Positions 42,009 through 53,039 of a stretch of DNA of 64,000 bases are shown piece by piece. Position 1 is the first letter of the stretch, and each line of letters opens with the position of its first letter. The translations under genes and the position numbers were made by a program. The DNA is taken from the NCBI GenBank assembly GCA_963970005.1, contig CAXAMN010003102.1, positions 49,625-113,624 of the forward strand, given 5' to 3'. This DNA comes from Durusdinium trenchii (Eukaryota; Sar; Dinophyceae; Suessiales; Symbiodiniaceae). The notes under the pieces were generated by a model. That model was not told the origin of the DNA and searched no databases. It saw only the letters and a program-made list of their open reading frames with translations.

Positions 42009-42833
42009 GTGATGCAAGTTGGAGAGACACTCATCATTGAGGCGCGAGCTGTGCAGAGTCTTGATGTGCCTTGTTAAAAGCACAGACGTGGGAGGTGCCT
42101 CAGACGGACGAAAATGGGGAGTACAGGTGCTTTAGCGACCAAATGAATTCCAAAATATTCCAAGGCATGCTCGGCAAAGATGTGTCAGTTTCAGAAACGT
42201 GCTTTCAGGTACACAGCCAATGCCTATATGGACAAGACAGATGTGATTAGTAAGCCAGTCAACGAAATCATCGAGGTCAAGAAAGGCAAAAGTAAGAAGA
42301 AGCCTCTCGGCATTCCCAATCATCGTTGAACAGGTGCCAATGACCACGTGACAATATTTAAAGCATTTCTGGTCTGAAGTTGGAAGAGGCTTCAAGACGT
42401 GTTCACGAATGTCACTAAGGGGAGGCCCTGAACCTGATCCATTGCTTCAGTTGCTTGGCCACACTGAGCACCTTTGCACAGTGTCAGTATGAATTGACTT
42501 CTAGTTTGTTTGTTTGTGCCCACCTTTCCCCACCCTTGCTCGGACAGAGGTTGACATTTGTTGCTTTGAAAGAAGGAAAGCTCCAGAGCTGCAATTGAGC
42601 TTCCGACACTACTCAAGTTCAGCTTTGTATGTTCATGTCATTCTGTAGTGGTGGCTCTTTTTGCATATTTCATATTACTGTATATATTCACATGTCAAAT
42701 GTTGTTTTGGTGTCTCAGGTGCGTGCTTTTTGTAGACGTGAGCTGGGAGGATCAAGAAGAAAAGCTGTGCTTGACGTCATCGCCCCAACGGAAGCGGATT
42801 GGCACAATTTTTGTTCTCGTCTTTGCCAAGTAG
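42009..42833 (+). CDS. Candidate multi-exon gene, function unknown
   Basis: After TCTTCCAG (42001-42008) the text is VMQVGETLIIEARAVQSLDV. One frame over, LKAQTWEVPQTDENGEYRCF and SDQMNSKIFQGMLGKDVSVS run to 42207. After TTTCAG at 42208, YTANAYMDKTDVISKPVNEI then IEVKKGKSKKKPLGIPNHR ends at a TGA (42327-42329). A last piece after GTCTCAG (42718) reads CVLFVDVSWEDQEEKLCLTS and ends FVLVFAK at 42833. The basic KKGKSKKK tail could be a nuclear or nucleic-acid-binding signal. Splice-site positions support the third and fourth pieces; the first junction may be a frameshift. No family is recognised. Confidence 0.45.
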
Positions 42834-42834
42834 C

Positions 42835-43640
42835 AGGCACCGGTTGGCTGCACCAGTGGCAAAGCACACAATCGCCAGAATCGGGCCGGTGGAAATCGAT
42901 GTGCGGAACCCATGAAGCTTGCGAACATAATGTCAGCAGTGGCTATGCAACAAGTGAGGTACAAAAGTCCGCTGGAAAACCAGAAAAAGGAGCACTCCAA
43001 TGGCAGGGATCCTTTTTTCATTTGTTGTTCTAAATATACAAGATGTCCAGAATGGATGAGTTGTTTGAGGTGGAATGGAGAGAAATGGAGTGGCAAGAAA
43101 GGCCCCAAGAAAAAGGGCAAGTGCTGCTGGCAAAGTTTGCTCTCATCTCAGTCCTCCTTACCGGTTCCTGTCCCCAACATTTTTGCGGGACTGCACTAAT
43201 GTTGGGGGTACGGGCAGAGTTTGCCCCACTCCTATTACCATCAATGAATGTTTGTTGCTAACACAGGGTATTTGCAGTCAGTCATCAGCGATGTGAACAT
43301 TTACATTCCTTGCTTGCCAGGAAATGAATCAATTCTGAATGGATGCAAATCAGTCTCACGCATCATGGCGTTTCACAGAAGACAACAATACACATGGTTG
43401 TTGTCACTTTCTAGTAAATTAGCAAGCATGTGACTCGTGTGCCAACCATCATGACATGACGTGCTAACGACGAGCGACTGTCCATACAAGAGACGCAGTC
43501 TAAAGGGACGACGGTGTGTTGCTTTTTCAAACTGAACAGCAGGATGGAAAGATGGACAACACGCTGCTGGAATCATGCAAGGAAAATGCGGCTTCATGGC
43601 CAAGTTGTAGCGCTGTTAAGTTCGCAAGATCACTAGGAAT
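42835..43640. other. Possible further exons, unresolved
   Basis: Frames reading MSRMDELFEVEWREMEWQER (43043) and SVISDVNIYIPCLPGNESIL (about 43276) look protein-like but are not tied to the preceding gene by convincing splice sites. CCCCAACATT and AATGTTGGGG near 43170-43210 form a small inverted repeat. Confidence 0.25.
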
Positions 43641-43689
43641 CTAGGACTGCTTGGTAATCAAAATGGTAAAGCAAACACCTGCATCCCAT

Positions 43690-44535
43690 CGATCAAACCA
43701 CTCAAGTTCAAAGCGGCGGTGAAGTTCTTGAACATCACATACAACTTCGATTTGACAAGCCCTGTCACCTACTTGCAGCTTATGAGGTTGTGCGACCCAT
43801 GCTTGTCCATCCTGGACCTCCACGGGTGGCATGGACCCCCTGAGGTCCTACAAAGGGTCGTGCAGGGTCCAATGGCAAAGAAGGATCAAAACAAAAGGAA
43901 TCGTCCTCTTCAATGCTAGCTACTTTCGCGGCATGAGTTGTGCAAAGGCTCTCTACCGGTTCTGGACGGGTCGGTCGGATGGCTTTGAAGATCTGGTGGA
44001 CTGCTTGGGTCTCATCGAGGTGCTGCTGTCTCGTTTGTTTCTGCACCAACTCCTCTTCTACTTTATCCAAATATGCTTGGAAAGCATCAAGGATTGCTTG
44101 TGCAAGGCTAGGACCAGGTGGCTGCTGAGGAATCACTAAGGGCCCTCCAACTACTTTGAGGAGGCGCTCACCCCACCACTGGCAAAGGGTAGGGGGAAAA
44201 CCAAATGCTCTGTCTGACTATAAATAGCCCTCCACAATGCGATGGAGCTGACGACCCACGCATGGAGAAGCTTTAGCTAGACTCGCATAGTTGGAAAGTC
44301 GACGGAATTGTTGGAACACATGATTGTGATGTTCTGACTGGTCGGATTGGGCCGCCGGGCCATATGCAACCCCTCCCAGAACCCAAACCTGACCCACAAA
44401 AAATCTGGCTGCTGCCAGTCTTCCTGCACAATATTCTGAAGACCATGGCATGTCAACACTACGAAAGCAAGCAGCAACCCTGTGTGCACTCCCCCTATCG
44501 CCCCGACCTTCTGGCTTCACAGTGGCGCAGGACAA
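43690..44535 (-). pseudogene. LINE fragment (endonuclease-to-RT linker)
   Basis: Read on the - strand from 44535: RFFVGQVWVLGGVAYGPAAQ, a stop near 44218, FGFPPTLCQWWGERLLKVVG, AILDAFQAYLDKVEEELVQK, HQIFKAIRPTRPEPVESLCT, then after a frame change LQVGDRACQIEVVCDVQELH and RRFELEWFDRWDAG. These strings resemble the segment between endonuclease and reverse transcriptase of dinoflagellate LINE ORF2 as I recall it. No RT follows, so it is a truncated remnant, unrelated by sequence to the LINE at 27.4-30.1 kb. Confidence 0.5.
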
Positions 44536-44754
44536 CCTGTTGTTAAACGCAATTTAGAAGTCTGTCGTATCAGCTCTTTGCCAGCCTGTGACAAGGAGGT
44601 TTTTGACACTGCGTAAACACCCAAAGGCAATGAAATCATCTCTGTGGCTTTTCCCAAAAGACTGTTGGGGTTAACCGCACCAAAAGCGCATGCTGAAAAG
44701 ATTTAAATTGACCCAGGCAACATAAAATCATGCAAGAACCTACAAAAACGAGAC

Positions 44755-44880
44755 AACCCCTCGACATTCCCTCGACGTTCCCTCGCCCGCGACATTCCCT
44801 CGACAATCCCTCGACATTCCCTCGTGCCGACAAATTCCCCTCGACATTCCCTCGACCTTCCCTCGCCCTCAACATTCCCT
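44755..44880 (+). repeat. TCGACATTCCC tandem repeat
   Basis: About ten units of CTCGACATTCCC with variants (CGACGTTCCC, CGACCTTCCC, CAACATTCCC). Low-complexity apparent proteins on both strands are by-products. Confidence 0.9.
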
Positions 44881-45174
44881 ACTCCTTTCCATTTTTGATG
44901 ATTTCTTGCATGGTTTTTTGTTTCTTAATGGCTTTTCTTCTGAAACCCCCTTTTTGTTGGGTTTTTCAATGACCTTAACCGTTTTCCTTTCTTTTTGTTG
45001 GCTTTTGTTGATCCCTGGCTGATTTTGTCATACAGTCTCGTTTCAGTAATATTGCTCTACCAAGCTTGTGTTAGTTTTTTGCGCCTACTTGCTGGCTAAT
45101 GCCACTTTTTTGCTGCTCCGTTTGTTGTTTGCTATCCTTTATTGGTGTTTACTGTACTTGCTGTCACGTGACAA

Positions 45175-45430
45175 GGGATGTTGCGAGGGAAGTACACAGT
45201 GCTCTGACAGTGCTCAAAACAGTGCTCGGAAGTCAAAAACATGGAAAATACCAGCGATCCGGGCAGTAGCAATGCAAAACGATAGAAATTTGGAATTCTA
45301 TGCTTTTTATTGATTCATTTACCACTCCTGTGGCCATACCCACAGTATTTACAGGGTTTTGGTGCGCGGGTACTGTCTGGAGCACTGTCCGGGCACTGTG
45401 GAGCACTGTGTTTCCATGTAGTCCCCGGCT
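45175..45430. repeat. Arm-repeat inverted element, copy 2
   Basis: The left arm holds three ACAGTGCTC units (45198-45230). The right arm holds GAGCACTGT, GGGCACTGT and GAGCACTGTG (45379-45412). The core has AAAAACATGGAAAATACCAGC-like text on the left and AGTATTTACAGGGTTTTGG on the right, matching copy 1 at 1928-2190, although the arm units differ between the copies. Confidence 0.65.
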
Positions 45431-45670
45431 GCGTTGTGTGCGCCATGGTCACTCCACGTCATGATGGCGCTCTACTCTGTTTGCTGTCCCCCACCCCTTG
45501 TGTCCTTCTTTGGCTCTTGTTACTGACACTGCAACTCTTCTTCTATACGTGGCACAACCCTATGTCACCGGCTTCGCAAGTTTGTTCTTCCTGTGTCATT
45601 GGCTTCACAAGTTCTTTAAAATACTGTATTGGCCCACCGCTGCTTGCTTGGCGCAACCCTGTGTCCGGTA

Positions 45671-45905
45671 CTGGTGATGGACAAAATCCTGCAGCACCTC
45701 ACCACTTTACCCTAGAAGGGTCGCATAGCAACCCCCGTGCCCCCTCATTCAATGTTGGCGCGACCCCTCTGAGGAGGTGGTGCAGGATTTTGGACCTTCA
45801 ACTTGTTTTTGTTTTCTCACTGTGGTGGCCCCAATGTTAACAAGGGAGAACGAGGGCAGCAAGAAAAGTGTGCGCAAAGTGGTGCAGGATTTTGTCCATC
45901 AACAG
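45671..45905 (+). mobile_element. TA-flanked MITE, copy 2
   Basis: 235 bases, flanked by TA at 45669-45670 and 45906-45907. Ends are GATGGACAAAATCCTGCA and TGCAGGATTTTGTCCATC. The interior matches the reverse complement of 2475-2708, including CCCCCGTGCCCCC, TCAATGTTG, and an internal TGCAGGATTTTGG followed by TTCAACTT. Confidence 0.85.
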
Positions 45906-45909
45906 TAGT

Positions 45910-46405
45910 GTTGACTATTTTGCCCTTGCTTTTCTTTCTTTGATGAATTTCAATTGTTTTTTACTTTTTTCATGAATTTTGATTACCTTTGCATCGTTTT
46001 ATTTCCATCAAGAAGATTTTTCACAAATTCAATGGTTTTTGCATGCTTTTGGACATTTTCATCAATTTTTGCATCATTTTTGATATTTATCACAGTCTTT
46101 CACGATTTTCAAGTAAAATTGCATCGTTTAAGACCATTTAACGTTTGTCAAACTAATTTCGATGAATTTCAACATTTCTTTTTGCTTTTAAAAGTTTTAT
46201 CCCAGTTTGAATCATTATTATTATTGACATTTTGTCGAGCAGTCGTTTTGGGTTAGCTGGATGGATTTTGATTTTGTTTTGGTTGCAAGGCAGCTTGTTT
46301 TTTTTTGAAATGTTTCGTTCTTTTTTGCCTTCCGCTGGATCAGCCTGTACTTTGCTGCTCAATGCTTTCGTGTTATTTTTTGTCCGGGCGCGTCTTGTCC
46401 CAGAA
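45910..46405. other. T-rich, no gene seen
   Basis: Long T-rich stretch with repeated GAATTTTGAT, CATTTTTGAT-like text and TTTGCATCxTTT. No supported coding. Confidence 0.4.
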
Positions 46406-46409
46406 GGTT

Positions 46410-47300
46410 TTTAAAGTTACCAAGCTCAATCTGAAAAATTACTGCACGCATTTGGCGCATCTGAAACAAATGCTGCAACAAGACCTGCCCCACATATATC
46501 TGACACTGCTTTGCCAAGAAAAATTGCAATTTCACCTCTCAACTGAACGATGCACATTTCGACTGCATGTTGCACGGCGCGGGCCCCGGCCGGACCACTT
46601 GCTTCTTATTGTCAGCAGATTCAATTCGCATAGAATTTTCACGCAGTCCAACAGCAGGAGGGTCATATGACAGCGCGCAGTCCCAGAGATACATTGTTTC
46701 TTCCTGTTTTTGAACAACAAGCCTTCCCCATTGCTTCCATCATTTCCACTATAGAGTGACCCGACATGGAGCCCAAGCCAGCGAAAGATTTCCAAGCTCA
46801 CGCCATGCAAGAATTTTTCTAGATTCAAATCATTTCTTGGTGGCGAGTTTGTGCTCTTTTGGAAAAATAAGCAGCAGTTCCTGCAATTCACTTTGGAACC
46901 CACGCCCGGAGATCATGAAATTGCGGCGCATACACTGAAGCTGCAATTCTACCCAGAAATGCCTTTGCATGCATGTATTGGCCACGCGTGATACCTGCGG
47001 AGATAGGCTTGGGAAATTTGTATTTGCCCAGCCGGACAGAGTGAAGCTAGTACTTGCAGCTGAACTTTATGACCTCTTGGGTTTTGCTCGCGCTTCCCAG
47101 AATCCGCCGACGAACCAAGTCGGCGGCTTTCCCAACGAAAATAGGCCGGATTAATGCCACGGTGCTTCTGGGAGCAGCGCTTCAACACCCCAGATCGAAT
47201 GAAAATGGGTGGTGGTGGAAACGTCAGAATTCTGCTCATGCCAACCATGGTCAGTGATTGCTCAGCAGACTTCGGCCGCTTTGGACCTCGATTCTTTCAT
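46410..47300 (+). pseudogene. Second unrecognised protein readable in alternating frames
   Basis: The pieces read in order: KNYCTHLAHLKQMLQQDLPH and IYLTLLCQEKLQFHLSTERC (46437-46560), QQQEGHMTARSPRDTLFLPV (46652), FKSFLGGEFVLFWKNKQQFL and QFTLEPTPGDHEIAAHTLKL (46821-46945), RLGKFVFAQPDRVKLVLAAE then LYDLLGFARASQNPPTNQVG (47005-47130), and MPRCFWEQRFNTPDRMKMGG then VRILLMPTMVSDCSADFGRF (47155-47280). Each is protein-like in composition and they abut with frame changes and no intron signals, as at 37810-39041. The family is not recognised. Possibilities include a retroposed host gene or a structural protein of an endogenised element; nothing seen decides this. Confidence 0.4.
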
Positions 47301-48640
47301 GTTTGGACCTAGACTTAGACCATTCCTGCTTTGCAGAGGCAGTGCAACCTGGCGTTTCGCGCACCACGGTTCTTTAGATAAATTTCTCTTAGCTGGCCAC
47401 TGGCAGGCCACGAAGAGGAGCGAGATTTTTCGTTGGTTTTCCGCCTGGTAGGGGGGTTTCTTTCCGCGTCCATCCTGCTTTTCGCGTCAAGACCCTCTTG
47501 CGCAAGGTGGGTAAGGCGGGGTGACGCGATCCATACTTTCACGACAATTCCTTTGGCCTGTTCTCATGCCCGACATTTAAGCAGGATAGTTTTCAAATAT
47601 TTCAAGCCGCAAGCTCCTGGCAGGTCTAAAGGACCAGGTCCACGTGCCCTGAGCACGTGCCGTGCGCTGGGCGCGCGTTCTCTCCATGTTGATTCCAATG
47701 CCGCCGCATTCTAAGTTGGCTCGACTAAGTAACATTGTATTAGATCGTATCAGTGTGCTTAAATACGATGTGTCTAATTGTTCAAAGAGAGTCTTGCAAC
47801 TTGTTTTGACGAGTTGCTGCTAAAAGGTCCATGCCTCCTGGAGGCTACAGCTCCTACGCTAAATCCAGGAGGGTCATGTATTTCTTAGATTGAAACACGA
47901 GTCATCGAAAAACAAACAACGCAGGCAAGACCAGCGCAACACGATATTTTATATATCTATACATGTGTGGACACCCCGCACGATCTACCTAGAGCTGTTT
48001 TCTATGGGCCTGCCTGTACAAAAGCGTTTTGACCCTATCAGAAAGCAGTGGACCATTTTAGCTGACGACTATCAATGCGTTTTTAAAGACGCACTAAAAA
48101 CCTTCTGTTTTGAAGAACTATTTATCTATATAAGGGAACGCGCTACAAACCTTCTATGTCTTGCATTCTTGGGCAAATTAAAAATATCTTTCGACAAGTT
48201 TGGTTTCAGAATGTGTCTTTTGCTTGTTGTTTGTTGTTAGTGTTTTTGGCTTTTTCCGTGTTTGTTCTCAGTCTCGAATGTAAATATATATTTTATTTAT
48301 ATACTACTATTCTGTCTTTAGTTCAAAGTAACACTGTAAATAAAGAATGCCCAAAAGAAATACGAACCAAACAATAATCCTGAAGCCAAACTTCTTGAAA
48401 AAGAGACTTGTCTATTTTTGTTTCTGTTTTTTGTTAGTTTTGGGTGTCTTGTGTCAAATGCAGTTAAAAATGTAGTATGTGCTTAGCGCATGTTAATACA
48501 TCTGCCTTTATTTTCTTAAAAGCAGCAGATTTGGGGCACCAATCCTTTTGAGTTCTAATGTTTTGATTCCATCTGGTTTCCAGTTGACTTCCTTTTGGTT
48601 CCTTTTGATTTCCCTTCAAAAACTTTAATCAGTTTGCATT
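47300..48640. other. Unassigned; one open frame at 47890-48240
   Basis: The 116-codon frame at 47890 (+) is basic at the start and hydrophobic at the end, with no motif. Overlapping frames at 47209-47714 are GC-rich and unassigned. From 48240 onward the sequence is T-rich and non-coding. Confidence 0.3.
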
Positions 48641-48851
48641 AGCCCAGTGCACTAGAACCCTCGCAAAAAATATGACTGGCTCAACCCCCTACAATAGTGT
48701 TTGCCCTGTTGGCTTCAATACAAAACATCTCCTGCAATCACGCCTTCGCTTTTCTTTGTTCTTGAGCTTTATTTGTGAACTCCCTTTTTTAACTTGCTTT
48801 TTTGGTTTTCATCGATTACCTACTGAATTCCTTTGCTCTTGGTGACTTTAA

Positions 48852-49445
48852 AGTTCTGAAACCAAGTTCTTGTAGTTCCACTATCACCCTGTGGGAAACA
48901 AGCATAGACCCTGAAAACCACAGGTTTGTAAAGGCACGCAGTCTTTCAGGTCCCATTCGATTTGGGTCCATGTTATCTTTCGGCCGAGCGTAAAATATCA
49001 AACTACAAAAAGATTACTTCACTTCGGGTGATCCCCACCATGACATTTCAATCTAACAGTTTTTTGTGGCATGTATTGAAGCATTAGTTCTGACATTCTT
49101 TCCGGCATATCTTCTGACATTCTTTCATCTGACGTTCTTTCTAACATACTGTAAAGTTCTGAAACCAAGTTCTTGTAGTTCCACTATCACCCTGTGGGAA
49201 ACAAGCGTAGACCCAGGAAACCACAGGTTTGTAAAGAAGCGCAGTCTTTCAGGGTCCCATTCGATTTGGGTCCATGTTATTTTGCGGCCGCGTGTATCTT
49301 ATCAAATTACAAAAAGATTACTTCACTTCCGGCAATCCTCACCATGACATGTCAATCTGACAGTTTGTTGTGGCATGTACTGAAGCATTAGTTCTGACAT
49401 TCTTTCCGACATATCTTCTGACATTTTTCTGGCATATCTTCTGAA
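48852..49445 (+). repeat. About 300-bp tandem duplication
   Basis: 48852-49152 and 49153-49445 both begin AAGTTCTGAAACCAAGTTCT and include CCACTATCACCCTGTGGGAA and TGAAGCATTAGTTCTGACAT. They differ by scattered substitutions. Confidence 0.9.
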
Positions 49446-49540
49446 ATTCTTGTTTGGCGTTATCTTCTGACGTTCTTTCTGACACTCTTTGTGGCGCATC
49501 TTCTGACATTCTCTCTGACGGCGTTGTATCTGGCATATCT
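49390..49540 (+). repeat. TTCTGACATTCTTTC short tandem array
   Basis: Degenerate units of TCTTCTGACATTCTTTC-type and GGCATATCTTCTGAC-type repeat to about 49545. Confidence 0.8.
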
Positions 49541-49554
49541 TCTGACTCGCGGTT

Positions 49555-49740
49555 GAGGTCCGGCGAGGAACACTTCCATTCGGAACTGGCGTTTGAGGTC
49601 CGGCGGGGAACACTGCCGTCTGGCGGGGAACGCTGCCGGCCTACACTTGCGAGGTCCGGCAGGGAACACTGCGAGAGGCGAGGGGAGGCGAGGCGAGGAG
49701 AGGAGAGGAGAGGAGAGGAGAGGAGGAGAGAAGAGAAGAA
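49555..49740 (+). repeat. GAGGTCCGGCGGGGAACACTG array and GAGAG microsatellite
   Basis: Three to four copies of GAGGTCCGGCGGGGAACACT are followed by GGCGAGG and GAGAGGAGAG runs. Frames across it are low-complexity artefacts. Confidence 0.9.
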
Positions 49741-50479
49741 CAGCGAGGTAGCTAACATAAAATCTAACAACCCTCACCTGACAGGTGGGGAAACAGAACT
49801 ATTCCGCGAAGGGGTTGGCCCAGCGCGCTAGAAATCTTGAAAAAATCGCCCTCTACATTAATGTTTGTCCCTTTCCTTTTCGTTTTAAAAGTAACACCGC
49901 CTGGGTTAATGTCTACGTTTGTTTCCTCCGTTGTTTGCACTTTGCTTTGGTTTGACGTTTGGGAAAATATTCCCCTGCAATGATGTCTATGCTTTTACAA
50001 TAACTGTTCATGACTTTTATTTGTGAGCTCTCTTCTTGAAAGCTCCTGTGGTGCTTAATGATTACAGTACTTTTTGAATTCCTTTTGGTTCTTGTTGATC
50101 CCCTGTGAAATCGTGTTGATTTTTGTTGATTACCTTTGAAGTTCTTTTGGTTGTTCTTGTCTCATCCCCTGCTTTAAATATATCAAACTATCGCAAGAAT
50201 CTGTTCCACAAGGGGTTGGCCCGTTACATAAGATATCTTAAACAATATAACTTTACCCCCTACGAGAATGTCTGCCCCGTTTGGTTCTTTTAAACATCAA
50301 CTGCAATCACGTCTACGTTTTTCAGTTTTCTTTACCTTTACATGTCTCTTTAAGAATTCCTTGTTGATTTTTCTTATTACCTATTGAAATCCTCTTAAAC
50401 CCTTTTGAACTCCGTTGATTTTGCTTTAGTTTTGTTAGTTGACTTCCTTTTAAGTCCCTTCTTAAAATTAGCCAAAGTA

Positions 50480-51811
50480 TTGCAAATATCTATTCCACAC
50501 AGGGGTGGGGTAGCTGAGAAGTATGAAGAGTGGAAGAGCTGAAAAGCAGGAGAAGGTAGATCATGGGGTGAGCACATACACATATATATATATATACCGC
50601 GCATATTCGCTGCAAACTCATACAGGCAGTACACCATCCTGACACTGCTGGTGCTGCAGAGTTTGGTGGTCTTGTTGAGATGGGCACTGGACTTACACAA
50701 GGGTATTGCAAATTTTGCCGTAAGTGCATGTGTATTGTGTTTCTTTTAAGGTGTTGCTGCTGGATATATTTGGAGGGTTCATTATGGTTGCAGACTCAGC
50801 TTCACATACAAAGCCTAAAGAAGTCGTGGCAATGCTGAAGGCTGTGGCGACAGCTTTTGGCTGGTATGCCTACAAGGACTGAGCAACTTGCTCTTGTTGA
50901 TGGGGAAGTTGTCAGTTCAGTGGAGACGCATGCATCCTTCATGGATGTTCCTGGTCTTCAATGCGCATCCCAGTAGTCGAGGGGTCAGGGTCGATTTTCG
51001 CCAATCATGTTGCTGTCCCGGTTTTCGACGCAGTTTATTTTATTATAACAAGTGTATTCACTGTTCGGTTGGATGGCTGTGCTGCACGTGTCTCAGTTTC
51101 CGCTAAATTAGCAAGGTGACCTACTCTTGGTGGCAAGATGTTCTGCATGGGTTGGGTGAACCACAACCAGCAACCATCTGCACAAGTTTCCATTGGACAT
51201 GCGCCCGACGTGTATGCTCTAATGCTGGTGTTTGGTCGCTCGGGTAGGAATCCGGTGTGCTGCAAAGAACGGGTCTAAAACATACACGTCCTACTGTCAA
51301 TCGATTTGTTTGTCCCTTTGCGTTTTTGAGCTCCAGAGGTCCAGAACTGACGCCCAAGGTGTTGTTCTACACGAGGCTTCTCGCTTCGGGTGGCAGGCAC
51401 ATACCAAGAGCGAGCCGGTCGCAAGGCAGCAGCCCCAAACAGGGCGCCAACAACACAGCAGCACAGGCAGCTTGCAAACTTTCAAAACTCCCGAAATGTG
51501 GCAGAGCCCGAAAGCCAAACAAGTTCCCTGACATAGGTGGAATCTGGGGCCGCACGTTGGAACCAATTCTCTTGAAGTACGTCGAATTCGATTTTTGTAC
51601 GCTCGCACTGTGGCAAGTCAGAGCACAAGTGTGTAGGAGTTTCAAAGTGGTATATATATATATATAGTTTTTCTTTTCTGGGTGTCTCCCGCTCCTGCTC
51701 CACCAACACAAACAACCAGAGGAGCCACATGACTTCTGCAATAACATATTACTATGCCTTCACAACTGCAGAAAAGCTGTGTGTTCTAGCCTGCTTTTGG
51801 GATGCTTTTTG
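50480..51811. other. Sparse; TA microsatellites, one candidate exon
   Basis: TA runs at 50582-50597 and 51651-51667. Frames at 51232-51747 on both strands overlap and show no motif. The candidate exon 50750-50881 is listed separately. Confidence 0.35.
50750..50881 (+). CDS. Candidate terminal exon, unassigned
   Basis: After TTTCTTTTAAG the sequence reads VLLLDIFGGFIMVADSASHT and KPKEVVAMLKAVATAFGWYA, then YKD and a stop at 50879-50881. A GTAAGT at 50719 lies only 31 bases upstream, so either the intron is unusually short or the true upstream exon is elsewhere. Composition is protein-like; the family is not recognised. Confidence 0.35.
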
Positions 51812-51960
51812 TATTTTTCCCCAAACAGTGTGGACACACTTAGGGGTGCTTACGGTAGTGGTTAAGAAGCTGCGCTTAGATCGCTGTTCCGTGCGGACGT
51901 CAACGGCTAATTCACCGCTATTTACAGCGCATTCATGCCTCTCGAAATCCTCGAAGTGAC
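51812..51960 (+). repeat. CCCCAAACAGTGTGG repeat, copy 1
   Basis: About 150 bases matching 52287-52440: CAGTGTGGACACACTTAGGG, CTTACGGTAGTGGTTAAGAA, then TTTACAG and CATGCCTCTCGAAATCC. A fragment lies at 22531. Confidence 0.9.
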
Positions 51961-52150
51961 ACTCACTCTCACCCACACTCACTCTCACTCACACTCACTC
52001 TCACTCTCACTGACTCACACTCACTCTCACCCACACTCACTCACACCCACCTTCACTCTCACTCACTCTCACTCTCACTCACACTCACTCACACTCACAC
52101 TCACCCTCACTCTCTCACTCTCACTCACTCACACTCACTCACTCACTCAC
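51960..52150 (+). repeat. CACTCT/CTCACA microsatellite
   Basis: Interleaved ACTCTC, ACTCAC and ACACTC units. Confidence 0.95.
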
Positions 52151-52286
52151 CACCACCGCCGTCGCCGCGATCCCCACCTTCACCGCCACCATCACCTCTC
52201 TGGACCCCAACGCGTCTAGATCTTTAGACTTTCCGCTTATAGACTTCACACACACTGTTTGGGGTCTCTTGCCGGGGTAGTTTTGT

Positions 52287-52440
52287 ATTATTCCCAAACG
52301 GTGTGGACACACTTAGGGCTTCTTACGGTAGTAGTTAAGCAGCTGTGCTTAGATCGCTGGGGCGCGGGGACGTCAACAGCTAATTCACTGCTGTTTACAG
52401 TGCGGTCATGCTTCTCGAAATCCCCGAAGTGCATTTCGAC
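52287..52440 (+). repeat. CCCCAAACAGTGTGG repeat, copy 2
   Basis: Partner of 51812-51960; begins TTCCCAAACGGTGTGGACAC. Confidence 0.9.
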
Positions 52441-52499
52441 TGCACAGGCTCGCAAACTCTGGGTGTCGGCGTGGTGGTGAGTTACCTCAGGTTTTCGTG

Positions 52500-53030
52500 G
52501 TCCGAAGTCGACTTTTCGTGACAGGCGCAAGGAATCGGAGCGGCTGCACTTCGAAATGCAGATTTCGTGGCAGGCGCAGTACTTTGGACATGGTCGTGAT
52601 CTTCGAGGCGCTCTGATTTCGTGACAGGCGCAGTGAATCGTGACTTTTGGACATGTGGCTCGTTTGCAGGCTTCATGGCAGGTACAGCACATTTGTGAAC
52701 CTCGACGCGCAGAGTTCGTGACAGGCGCAGAACTTTGTGAACCTCGACGCGCAGAGTTCGTGGCAGGCGCAGCACTTTGTGAACCTCGACGCGCAGATTT
52801 CGTGACAGGCACAGAACGTTGTGAACCTCGAAGTGCAGATTTCGTGACAGCCACAGCACTTTGTGAACATCGATGTGCAGATTTCGTGGCAGGCATAGCA
52901 TTTTGTGAACCTCGACGCGCAGAGTCCGTGACAGGCACAGAACTTTGTGAACCTCGAAGCGCAGAGTTCGTGACAGGCACAGCAATTTGTGAACCTCGAT
53001 GCGCAGATTTCGTGAGCACTTTGTGGCAGG
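52500..53030 (+). repeat. 42-bp minisatellite (TTTGTGAACCTCGACGCGCAG)
   Basis: Roughly ten to twelve units of about 42 bases: a GTGACAGGCGCAG(A/C)AC block, then TTTGTGAACCTCGA and GCGCAGA(G/T)TTC. The left units are more diverged. Because 42 is a multiple of three, frames stay open for more than 200 codons on both strands and in several frames, giving repetitive Arg/Ser/Cys-rich translations. These are not taken as genes. Confidence 0.9.
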
Positions 53031-53039
53031 TGCAGCACA

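Larger units (their letters stand above)
48640..50480 (+). repeat. Tandemly organised repeat block
   Basis: Three diverged copies of a unit of several hundred bases (near 48650, 49800 and 50205) share GGTTGGCCC or GGCTCAACC, then CCCTACxxTAATGTTTG(T/C)CC, then CTGCAATCAC-like text. Between the first two lies a near-perfect 300-bp duplication listed separately. Confidence 0.65.

Noticed and set aside
49339..49831. Overlapping frames of 90-140 codons on both strands
   Set aside because: They are translations of the TTCTGACATTC, GTCCGGCGGGGAAC and GAGAG arrays.
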